From Stichopus chloronotus (taxonomy: Eukaryota; Echinodermata; Holothuroidea; Aspidochirotida; Stichopodidae), in assembly GCA_021234535.1 (NCBI GenBank), contig CM037849.1, positions 11,265,526 to 11,329,525 of the forward strand: a stretch of 64,000 nucleotides of DNA, written 5' to 3'. The translations under genes were made by a program, and so were the position numbers. The stretch's first letter is position 1. Each line of letters begins with the position of its first letter. This document shows positions 51,828 to 61,189 of the stretch, in pieces. The notes beneath the pieces are model-generated. The model saw only the letters and a program-made list of their open reading frames with translations. It ran no database searches and had not been told where the DNA came from.

Positions 51828-51941
51828 CTACTGATCTGCTATGCTGACTGCTGCTGTATCCGCTGCAGCTCCCGACAGAAATACTTGCTGGGCCTGTCCT
51901 CCCTGAGATTGTAATGGAAGCTGCTGAATCTGGAACACCTG
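51828..51941 (-). CDS. NFYC: NF-Y subunit C, last coding exon with stop
   Basis: Thirty-seven codons and a TAG stop at 51830-51828. The acceptor is AATATTTCAG|CAGGTG, phase 0. The peptide begins QVFQIQQLPLQSQGG and ends AAVSIADQ. It corresponds to the NF-YC C-terminus, where vertebrates have QLYQIQQVTMPAGQ followed by a short Ala/Ser/Asp-containing tail of similar length. No donor follows before the stop, so this is the terminal coding exon. The intron to the previous exon is 2,453 bp and is mostly occupied by a tandem-repeat mobile element (52524-54320). The 3' UTR should lie to the left of 51828; I could not fix its end. Confidence 0.6.
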   Translation of the reverse strand, partial: QVFQIQQLPLQSQGGQAQQVFLSGAAADTAAVSIADQ

Positions 51942-52523
51942 CTGAAATATTTTTGGCAAAACAAACAGTACAAATATCAGACTTATGATTCTCTGTGATA
52001 AATTCACTGTGAACACAAATAAACAGTGACTCAAATGACCCTGACCCCATTTTCAGATTCCAGTTTATTCTGTTTGACCCACTGCACCCTATGCTACCCT
52101 TGTGCCCCTCCCCTTCTTCTGCCTTCCCAGGCTTTCACCCCTCCCTTTCCTGTAAGGTTTGCCAGTATACACCAAACCAAAGCACTCCAGCTGTAAGAAT
52201 TGATGTAATTCACTGACACACCAGTCTATGAAGCAACAGACCAAACCACATTGTATGTAATACAATTTACTTTGAGACCAAAATAAACTATCTACAGACT
52301 AACTTGATGTAGTGATGATAGAAGCTATTCTAAATGAAGAGTCAAGAAACCACATCACTGTGTGACAGAAGACCAGTTGCTATACAGACCAAGCTGGGCT
52401 AACAAAAGGCCAAGTCAGTATGTGGCATACCAGAAACCCATCTAGTTATAGACTACTGAAAACCAATTATGCTACAGATCAAACAACCCCAAAAAAAAAA
52501 AAAAAGAGAAGAAAAACACAAAG

Positions 52524-54320
52524 AACCAGAAAGCCGAAAGGCTTTGTGATTCCTTGCCACATGGTTATATTATAACAAGCATGAATTATTCACATGACAA
52601 GTATGAGATCAACTGCACTTACTGGTCTTGAAACACCACATTAATAAGCCTTTAATCCAAATAACCTTTATTTTGGTGACCTCAAATGACATTTGACATC
52701 CACTAAAAGCAATAGGGATCACCTACCCAGCATGGGGAACCTACGCATCAAGTATGACATCAGTCAACATTACTCTTCTGGAGATAATGTGCTAGAAAAT
52801 TTTCACCCCGGGGGACCTCAAACGACCTTTGACCTCCACAAAAACAATAGGAGTCATCTACTCAATATGACTTACCCACACACCAAGTATGACATCAGTC
52901 ACACTTACCCTTCTAGAGATACTGTGTTTACAATGTGTTTACAGTTTGACTCAGGGTGACCTCAAGTGACCTTTATCTCCACCAAAAACAATAGGGATCA
53001 TCTACTCAATATGACCAACAAACACACCAAGTATGGCATCAGTCGCAGTTACCGTTCTTGAGATATCATGTTTACAAGGTTTTCACATTTTGACCTCTGG
53101 TGACCTTAAATGACCTTTGACCTCCACCAAAAGCAATAGGGATCATCTACGTAACATGACCAACCCACACAGTAAGTATGACATCAGTCACAGTTACTCT
53201 TCAGCAGATACTGTGTTTACAAGGTTTTTCCAGTTTGACCTCCATTGACCTCAAATGACCTTTGACCGCCACCAAAAACAATAGGGATCATCTACTCAAC
53301 ATGTCTAACCCACACACCAGGTATAATATCAGACACAGTTACCGTTCTTGAGATATCATGTTTACAAGGTTTTCACATTTTGACCTCTGGTGACCTCAAA
53401 TGACCTTTGACCTCCACCAAAAGCAATAGGGATCATCTACTCAATATGATCAACCCACACAGTAAGTATGACATCAGTCACAGTTACCCTTCTGGAGATA
53501 TTGTGTTTACAAGGTTTTTCCAGTTTGACCCCCGTCGACCTCAAATGACCTTTGACCGCCACCAAAAACAATAGGGATCATCTACTCAATATGACTAACC
53601 CACACACTAGGTATGACATCAGACACAGTTACAGTTCTTGAGATATCGTGTTTGCAAGGTTTTCACATTTTGACCTGTGGTGACCTCAAATGACCTTTGA
53701 CCTCCACTAAAAACAATAGGGATCATCTACTCAATATGACCAACTCACACAACAAGTATGACATCAGTCACAGTTACCGTTCTTGAGATATCCTGTTTAT
53801 AAGGTTTTCATATTTTGACCTCTGGTGACCTCAAATGACCTTTGACCTCCACCAAAAGCAATAGGCATCATCTACTTCATATGACCAACCCACACAGTAA
53901 GTATGACATCAGTCACAGTTACCCTTCTGGAGATATTACGTCTACAAGGTCTTTCCAGTTTGACCTCCGTTGACCTCAAATGACCTTTGACCGCCACTAA
54001 AAACAATAGGGATCATCTATTCAATATGACTAACCCACACACTAGGTATGACATCAGACACAGTTACCGTTCTTGAGATATCGTGTTTACAAGGTTTTCA
54101 CATTTTGACCTCTGGTGACCCCAAATGACCTTTGACCTCCACCAAAAACAATAGGGATCATCTACTCAATATGACCAACCCACACACCAAGTATGACGTC
54201 AGTCATGGTTACCCTTCTTGAGATATCGTGTTTACAAGAAGTGTCACATACACACACACACCCATACACACACGACATCACCATCGCATAGATTCCTTCT
54301 GCCTTCGGCAAGGAATCAAT
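52524..54320 (+). mobile_element. Family A tandem-repeat element, copy 2, in the last NF-YC intron
   Basis: The left flank starts AACCAGAAAGCC with a perfect hairpin AAGCC-GAAA-GGCTT (52531-52544) and TGATTCCTTGCC (52547-52558). The core is a 145-bp tandem array. The right flank has a CA-rich stretch and a stem-loop GATTCCTT...AAGGAATC (54291-54317). GGCAAGGAATCA at 54307-54318 is the exact reverse complement of the left 12-mer, so the two ends form inverted subterminal repeats. Tandem core, subterminal inverted repeats and a 3' stem-loop are the known layout of Helentron-associated (HINE) and 'pearl/CvA/Tsp' elements. No coding capacity. It lies wholly within an intron, on the opposite strand to NF-YC. 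Confidence 0.8.
52685..54240 (+). repeat. 145-bp tandem array with one DR1 site per unit
   Basis: The sequence TGACCTTTGACC recurs at 53111, 53256, 53401, 53546, 53691, 53836, 53981 and 54126, each exactly 145 bp after the last. Three more diverged units lie to the left (about 52687, 52823, 52967). Each unit also carries TGACATCAGTCA-like and 'caatagggatcatcta' landmarks. Two subtypes alternate: A (CCGTTCTTGAGATATC and GACCTCCACC) and B (CTTCTGGAGATATT and GACCGCCACC), in the order A B A B A A B A. The motif is the exact complement of AGGTCAAAGGTCA, the DR1 response element bound by HNF4, RXR and COUP-type nuclear receptors. Confidence 0.9.
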
Positions 54321-54394
54321 AAATGAATGAATAAATGAATAAATCAATCAAAGAATGAACATGCTAAATACTTTCATAGCTGGATGGATCTCAC

Positions 54395-54517
54395 CTGTTG
54401 CCCTGTCAACTGAGCCACCAGGTCTTGAGTGTTGATCTGCTGTTGTCCGTTGGCCTGCTGTAGGGTCACCCCTTGGGGCCTCACAATTTGTATGCTACCT
54501 TGCTGGTTCATCTGAAG
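54395..54517 (-). CDS. NFYC: NF-Y subunit C, penultimate coding exon (Gln-rich activation domain)
   Basis: Forty-one codons, phase 0 to phase 0. The acceptor is CTTGTTCAG|CTTCAG and the donor CAACAG|GTGAGA. The peptide is glutamine-rich and hydrophobic (LQMNQQGSIQIVRPQG, then INTQDLVAQLTGQQ), the composition of the NF-Y C-terminal activation region. Spliced to the next exon it gives LTGQQ|QVFQIQQ, closely parallel to FTDGQQLYQIQQ near the C-terminus of vertebrate NF-YC. NF-YC pairs with NF-YB through a histone fold and, with NF-YA, binds CCAAT boxes. The histone-fold exons are not visible between 54518 and 64000, so they are presumably beyond the right edge. Other Gln-rich factors (NF-YA, Sp, CREB, POU2F) were considered; the tail match favours NF-YC. 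Confidence 0.6.
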
Positions 54518-55431
54518 CTGAACAAGAAGGTGTGAATGTGAAATCAATTGCAAAAACAATACCTTCACAGAAATGCCTAGAATTACTAACCTAGCTACTA
54601 CTGTATCATCTAATGACACACTGACATGAATCTCTGTCCAATTTTTATTCCTCAACTCTCGTTCATCATTCCTAAACTTTCTGAGAATAAAACAATTACT
54701 TCGTATTGTTACTATTGTAATAACTAACTTTACCTTCTATACAATGCGAAGTAACCACAGAAACAGAGCATGCCTGTGGGTTACATATCACAATTTTCAC
54801 ATCAGGTGGCTACCAACTCAACAATTCATCTCATATACAGTAGCTTCTTTTTATCACAGGGTCAGTTCAGATGGAAAAACAATTGATTACTCTTGGATGA
54901 GATGCCATTCTCACTGGGACCTAGTCACGGATGCCACTTTGTTTGCCTGCAACAGCAGCAGCAACAGCAATGGGACAACAGTATAACTGGGACCATAGTG
55001 GGAGACCAGTCACCATGATGTATAGATAGATGGATGAAAGGATGGATGAACAGATGGCTGGGTTGATGGATGAACTTACAGATGTTACTATGAAAAGGAA
55101 TACTGCATCTCATGTTGATTCACCCCAAGAAGCTGTTTACAGTATCCAGTACTACAAGCTATTGATATGCAATTCTGTAATCTCAAAACTGATTCCTTTT
55201 AAGATCAATTGCCTTTACAAAACACTCCTTAACTGATTCATGTTTTACGTCAATAATATTTTATTATGTTTATCTCTCTGATTTTAACTGCCACTATGCT
55301 GGATTTCTCACATCAAAAGGCTCTCTAAACACTCCAAAAACTGACCAATCATTAAGCAGGTACAGTAGCCTAAAGCTCCTGAGGTTATAAGAAATTACTG
55401 GAGAAAAATCCAACTGCATTTGACGATAGAT

Positions 55432-55508
55432 CTACATCTCTACTAGTTGGCTTGCTGCATTCGATGCTGGGAAAGGTCCTCGAATCATTGGCTTGTTGCT
55501 GGAAATCT
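55432..55508 (-). CDS. Unidentified terminal exon, in phase with 58251-58171
   Basis: The minus-strand acceptor TGTATCTTTCAG|AGATTT is followed by 2 + 72 coding bases and a TAG stop at 55434-55432. In the phase dictated by the exon at 58171 the peptide is ISSNKPMIRGPFPASNAASQ followed by LVEM and stop. A second frame is also open past the stop, so the assignment depends on the splice partner. The two blocks together read as a plausible C-terminus of 52 residues, family unknown. If real, this gene ends inside the region that should hold upstream NF-YC introns, which calls for nesting or alternative splicing. Confidence 0.35.
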
Positions 55509-56439
55509 CTGAAAGATACAGACTGCCATCCTCCACAATAGATATCTATCCCTGTGAACCGATGATGTTGTTCTTACTGTGATGGTCAGCTCTCTTCTCT
55601 TTGTTTAAGTTTAGTTTGAACAAATTAAAATTGGTTAAAAATCAAAGATTTACCCAAGGAAAATCTCATCTCAATATAAAGTCCTGAGTGTTGAAAAGAA
55701 GGACAGAATTTCAATGAATTTTTTCCTTAGTTTAATACATGAAATTATGAGCCACGTGAAAGTATGAGCTACTACCATCCAGCTTTGGGCTACTTGTTCT
55801 CAGGAAAACCTCTTTTCATTTGGAAGTGAAACAATATCAGTAAGAATATATGGGAAGAATTTATCACGGCAGTCACTTTCTCTACCACATCACATGTGAT
55901 GAAATTTACAAATTGGTTTTTTGCCAAAGTAATCACTAGAAGAAAACAGGTAATCACCAAGGTTGTCTGGTGTTCAACATTACTGGGTAACACTACTGAG
56001 TAAACCTACCAAAAAGATGACAGACGGATAACACTTCTCATGTAGACCACACTAACATGAACAGTTACAGAAAATATAACTTGAATGAATAGCACACATT
56101 TTCTGTGGACTAAAAATTACTTGTTCAGCGAGCTGTTTACAGTGCTGCTAGAGGGGTTATATGGTGATGTCAATTTAGATTAATGTTGTCCAATTCAGGT
56201 CTCCTCCACTTCAGGTTGCTTAACACTGCTAATGGGTTGCTGAGCTTGGCAATTCCTTCACCCTCCTACCAGCCTTTGGGAAAGTGACTACAGAATGAGG
56301 AATATCAAGTGGCGGTCCCAGAAGCAGGTTTGAGCTGGTATAGGGTTGTTGGTTCACCCCTCCGTCATTCCCTTCTGAACACTTACTGAAAAGCATTGGC
56401 GAATTTCCCCGGTGTTCATTAAGGATCAACGTAGAGTAA

Positions 56440-57165
56440 GCAGTGGCGGTATATCGATATTACTGGTATTAGTCGGTATTCCCACAATACCCATACCGTC
56501 GATATGCGTTTTCAACTATATCGATATACAGTAAAGTCGATATATAGAAGAAATATCTAAAATATCGATATTACACTACCTAGTAACATAGTAGCATACC
56601 GGGTCAACTGTTGATATCGACAGTCAGTAGCAGTGACTAAGTATCGACTAAATGACACAGATTGATAACCCTCCGTCTCATGTTACAAGGACACTTACGT
56701 TCAACTTGTGTCTCTGACCTCCATAACAAAAGCAACCCTAATAGCAGTTGCTACGCACATGTATACGTGCACTCCGATCGCTGCACACGTGTTTACATGC
56801 ACTTTGACCGTGCAGAAGCTGTTGTCGACATTAGGTGCAGGGGTTACAGTGTCAAGTACATACACAGTGTACAGGGTTCAAAGCAGCAAGTTCAGACAGC
56901 GCGGAGTACGAACGTTAGCGACACACGTTGTCACGTGGCAATTTGCGCGGGACAACGATCACAGTTTGTCATCCCTGTGGAAAGTTTCAGTTTCTGTAAC
57001 AACTGCATCACGATGTACAAAAGATAGAACCAAGTAAAAGGGCTGGATCACTGCATTATAAAAACGGGTGTGGAGTGAAATTGTTATTTTTTTTTTTTTT
57101 CTGTTGAAGATTTTGTTCGTATCGATAAAATATCGGTCGGTATTTTAGATATGCAGAGATATTTA
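56440..57165. mobile_element. CGATAT-rich element remnant
   Basis: The left 200 bp (56440-56660) is packed with TATCGATAT and GGTATT motifs, and the right end (about 57117-57150) has TATCGATAAAATATCGGTCGGTATTTT in the inverted sense. The middle carries a plus-strand open frame (56662-57027) without recognisable domain. The inverted, palindromic ends suggest a DNA transposon remnant. Confidence 0.4.
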
Positions 57166-58170
57166 TGGGGCAAGCTGAAGCTTGTTGATGAATACTGACA
57201 GAGTGACCGGCGAGTTAAGCTGTACTGAGGCAAACAACGAGTTCGGTAGAACCCCTTATTTCCAAGTTTGCGTAGAGTACAGTACCGTTTCGTCCAAGTT
57301 GACACTTTGTCCGCGTCCAAATTGCCAAACATCGTCCACAACTCGTCCACTTCGTCCGCGCAAAAATCCCCCTATTATGCAGTCAACTGGAAGTAACAAA
57401 CTCGTCCGTTTAGCTTGTAACAATGAATTCGTCCCCTCGGACGGAATATCGTCCACCGCAAAACAGATCGGATTTGCGATAGCGGCAGTGATTTTGGGCA
57501 GATCTACAATCAGTTAGGATGTTGTATTAAGTTGCCAGTGACATGTGAGGGACGAATAAAGTACGCATGGCTGAATTTCCTTTATACCAGACAGATATTA
57601 TTGAGTAATCCCCAACGTAAATATAGAACTACATTAGCCGCATCTTTACGCTAGCCTAACATTGGAATGTAGAAGTAAAATTGTCAGCCTATACCGATTT
57701 TTTTTTTTTATTCTTCCCGAACATGTTAACTTACTCTTTATTTGCAAACTACACATGTAAGAGTGGCAGTACGCTGTGACCTTTTTACGAAGTTTAGTTG
57801 TACAAAGGGCCCGATTTTAAAACCACATTCATGTGCAGTAGTTCAAAGTTACAACCTATTTTGTGAAAATTATTTTTGAAAACTTCAATTTTAATGTAAG
57901 AGTACCCTCGTGGTAACTCCCAAACCAATTATTTCCACAGCTAGGCTAGTAATTAGAAAAGTTAAACCCACCAGACAGGTTATGTCCGAATATGTAGTTG
58001 TGTAAAATAAAAGTATTTCAATTACGCAACAAAGCATTTGAAATTGAACTTACAGTAGCCCAAAATTGGCAAACCTTGCTCAATTTCCCGCGAACTGACT
58101 TGGGCGATTAAAAATCATCCGGCTTCCCGCTAGCGTTTGTGCATCTATCTAGCACGCAAAACGTTCTAAC

Positions 58171-58251
58171 CTGTGAACAAATCGGCGTGGGCCCGGCTCA
58201 GCAGGGCCCCGGTGTGCTGTACCCCTTGCGGATGTCCAGGGGGAGAAGTCT
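58171..58251 (-). CDS. Unidentified internal exon, GC-rich
   Basis: An 81-nt block, much richer in GC than its surroundings, bounded by ATCTTTCAG|AGACTT and TTCACAG|GTTAGA on the minus strand. The frame that starts after two bases reads TSPPGHPQGVQHTGALL, then SRAHADLFT plus one base. This ends in phase with the next exon-like block at 55508, giving a Glu codon at the junction. A second frame is also open, and the third has an internal stop. I do not recognise the protein. It does not join in frame to the NF-YC exon at 54517, so it belongs to a different transcript or an alternative end. Confidence 0.4.
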
Positions 58252-59468
58252 CTGAAAGATTTTGGGTTCATTGCATATCAAAATACTGAGTTACAGCTGC
58301 GTAGGTACTGTGAGACCAACCCTTACGAACTTAAGTATTCCGTTCACATTTGTCGCAAAAGTGGACAATATTCTAATGTGCTACATATTGTCTATTGACT
58401 CCTAACTACAACACCCTCATCTACGATGTTGATAATAACCGTGGCCATGTTTCTTCAATAGTCAGGAAACAGCAGAAGCTACAGCTAGGGATAGGAACAG
58501 CGGTTTGTAAGAGACTCTGCTTATCCCTAGCACATTTGCAATCGAACATCCAAGGCAATATAAAAATGTTAGTAAATATCAAAATACATTTTACCTGTGA
58601 TATTTGGTTGAAGAAATCCGATAATCCAGTTAATTTCACAAGTTCCATAATTACATAGACATTTTGTAAAACATCATGTCATAGCTGCTAAAGTCATGGC
58701 CTACACAGATGCGTGAATCGCGAAACACTTTGTAGATTCAACCAAAGATGGTAAAATCTTTGATGCAACAAACATTAACTACCCGTGCTTTGCAGAATAT
58801 CTGTGATCGTGCAGCCTAAGCAGTATCATGTTAAAACATCAAAACCCAGTTTTTTTTTTCCACAGCTGGGCTAGTTGGCGCTAACTGAATGCAACAATGG
58901 TAAAAAATAGTTGGGATATCAAAGTAAGTTATTGCCGTTACCCGCTGTAAAACAGGTCCGATTGTAAACCCGCGCGGCCCTGCTGCCTGTCTTTTTTCTT
59001 TATGCATTGTGTATATACAGTAGACCTGCATGCGGCTATGACAGGACCGCTCATCAGATGTTGAATACCGGAAATGTGTTTGCAAAAGTTCGCGCCGTTT
59101 CTCGGGCTGCTGGGTTTCCAACGTTGAAAAACACGGTCAATGAAATTGTAGTAAATTTTAAAAGGACTATGAAGGCGGAGTTAGTCGGATGACCCTAAGA
59201 TATGATTGGTAGCTAAACAGCATGGGGTAAGCAACTTCAGATGTCGGTTATGGTTATAGACCAGGTGTGTGTATTACTTCCATATTTTCATGCAGTGGGC
59301 GGATATCTTGAACTGGCAAACATACCGCACTGTGTTACAGTAGTTTGATCAGGGAGGTGCTAACACCTCCATGGTTTGATGTACTGTTCATGAACTATTG
59401 CAACGTTTTCATTATTCCACGCCCAGTAGTATTGATAGAGCAAAAACAAAATAAATGTAAAAAGATGA

Positions 59469-60041
59469 TTGGTCTTTCTTTACCCCACCCCTCGTTGCGG
59501 TCCTATTCAAAACTTTTTCTTTTTTTCGACGATGAGCAAGTTTTTGTTAGCTCTTGGCATGTTGCCAGGCTTACAGTGTTCGCGCGTGACAACAGCGGTT
59601 CATTTTTCTCCTTTTTTGGGGGTTGGGGAGGAGCTTGCACTACTTTCCTCGAATAATCAACTGCATTTTGTGAACAACCAATCCCTGCATTTTCACCTGT
59701 TTCGCCGGGGCTTTTCATTTCGGCAAGCAAATGCGCACGCAGCTAAGGAAAAAAAAAGGAAAAGCCTCCACACATACACGGTAGTATGTGCTCAAGCGTG
59801 TTGGTCAGAACGTAGAAAATTTGCTGATGACGATAGTTTGCATAATTTGGTGTCTAACAAAAGAATTAAGTCTCGATGTTTTACAGCTTTTCCAGAATTG
59901 TTCGTTTCTTCCGTACATTTTTTTTCTTTTTATTTATTTTCGATTTTTTTTTATCTTTGTTTTCTGTGTCTGGCTCTGGATTTTATGCGAGGATGCGGAC
60001 CAGGTTCGGGTGGTTCGCACGGTTTCCAACCCTTGCCTTAA
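59469..60041 (+). CDS. Longest ORF (190 aa), probably spurious
   Basis: An ORF of 190 codons from ATG at 59469 to a stop ending at 60041. The reading frame crosses several poly-T tracts (59515-59526, 59918-59950) which give phenylalanine runs and a false membrane-like segment near the C-terminus. A second frame is open over much of the same stretch. No motif or family is visible. It is the longest open frame here, but I judge it more likely a by-product of T-rich sequence than a gene. Confidence 0.12.
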   Translation: MVFLYPTPRCGPIQNFFFFSTMSKFLLALGMLPGLQCSRVTTAVHFSPFLGVGEELALLSSNNQLHFVNNQSLHFHLFRRGFSFRQANAHAAKEKKRKSLHTYTVVCAQACWSERRKFADDDSLHNLVSNKRIKSRCFTAFPELFVSSVHFFSFYLFSIFFYLCFLCLALDFMRGCGPGSGGSHGFQPLP

Positions 60042-60078
60042 CATTGCCAGTCGCTTAAGCTGTAAATTAATTTAAGAG

Positions 60079-60110
60079 TTTCGACGCGTTTCGACGCGTT
60101 TCGACGCTGT
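60079..60110 (+). repeat. TTTCGACGCG triplicate
   Basis: The decamer TTTCGACGCG occurs twice and a third copy is truncated to TTTCGACGC, each directly adjoining. CpG-rich in an otherwise CpG-poor region. Confidence 0.8.
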
Positions 60111-61189
60111 TTTCAACATACTTGTCTAGTACCGTACAACTTGCTCAAAATGAGGGTGTTTTTTAGGTCATGCGAGCGAATGCAAATATAAGTCAAAAAT
60201 CGACGGCAAAGTTTAGTCTTATACTTCTTTTGTTCATTTGCATAGATCATGAGCATTGGTGTATAGCCAGCATCATTAGGTTTCCTGGCAATAAACAGTC
60301 GTTTTGAATGTCAGGATAGTGTTTCGTACTTGACTGTCGGCAACTAGTTAGACATTTAAGCATTCCTTGAAATAATCCTTTTTGTTGGGGTCGCTGTAGG
60401 TATGAATTAGCAGATGAGGTTGCCTAGATATTAGACAAAGGTTTTCAATGCCCTTTAGTTCAATAATCCCCAATTAAAGGATTAAGTCTCTACTCTGAGG
60501 TCAATCTCATTAGATTAGCATAAATTAAAGTTTCCGATGGATCTCCATCTAGTAACACCTCGGGGGAGAGGTAGGGGTTAGTATGTTGTTAGTATTTGCA
60601 AATCTTCTTGACTCGTGTTTATAGAAACTTTTGTTACCCAGCTTCTTTGGCAGTAGTTTAGAGATATCTGGGTGAGACAACAAATGACTCCCCTCCGATC
60701 GAAAACAAAAACAACAAACACAAAAAGAATTAACTTTCTTCAGTTAGGGTGTTAGTAATCCTCTAAATATCTGCATTGCATTGACAACAAATAACCTCTT
60801 GCTTCCCTGCAAAGAGTTGAAATTGTAAAACTGAAGGGATCACTGCTCATTCTTTTCAACAACGTTTCGCCACTTGGGCTCCAACTGGAGTTTCATAAGA
60901 AAATGGTTCCGCCAGAGCGTGGTGAAACTTTGGTGCGCTTTGTTTGTCCCCACCCCCGCCTCTTGGAGCAGTGGCTAGTTCCACCCTTGGGTTAAACGTG
61001 TACGAAGGTGAGACTGCAAAGGTTTTTCATGGATCCTTTGCGAGCACAAATTACCTAACACAATTTACCAAGACGAAATTCTTGAAGCCGTCAAGTAAAG
61101 TCTATGTACGTAAAATAATCAATGTACCTAAGGGGAGTCTACGTTAGAACCATTCAAACTGAAGCTTTCTCGAACAAACTGAAGTTTAA

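Larger units (their letters stand above)
58300..61180. other. Unannotated stretch, patchily CpG-rich
   Basis: Slightly higher CpG than elsewhere (59030-59110, 59575-59720, 60075-60110). Contains the doubtful 190-codon ORF. It could hold a promoter of a minus-strand gene, but nothing decides this. Confidence 0.3.

Noticed and set aside
51781..52050. 89-aa minus-strand ORF overlapping the last NF-YC exon
   Set aside because: It is a shifted frame; the frame that joins the preceding exon in phase and has NF-YC similarity is the other one.
54925..55113. Poly-Cys / poly-Gln stretch from GCAGCAGCAACAG
   Set aside because: A short CAG/CAA-type microsatellite on the plus strand. I looked for a further Gln-rich NF-YC exon here but it reads Cys on the minus strand and lacks proper boundaries.
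56662..57027. 121-aa plus-strand ORF
   Set aside because: Inside the CGATAT element remnant, no recognisable transposase motif, and a second frame is open over the same stretch.
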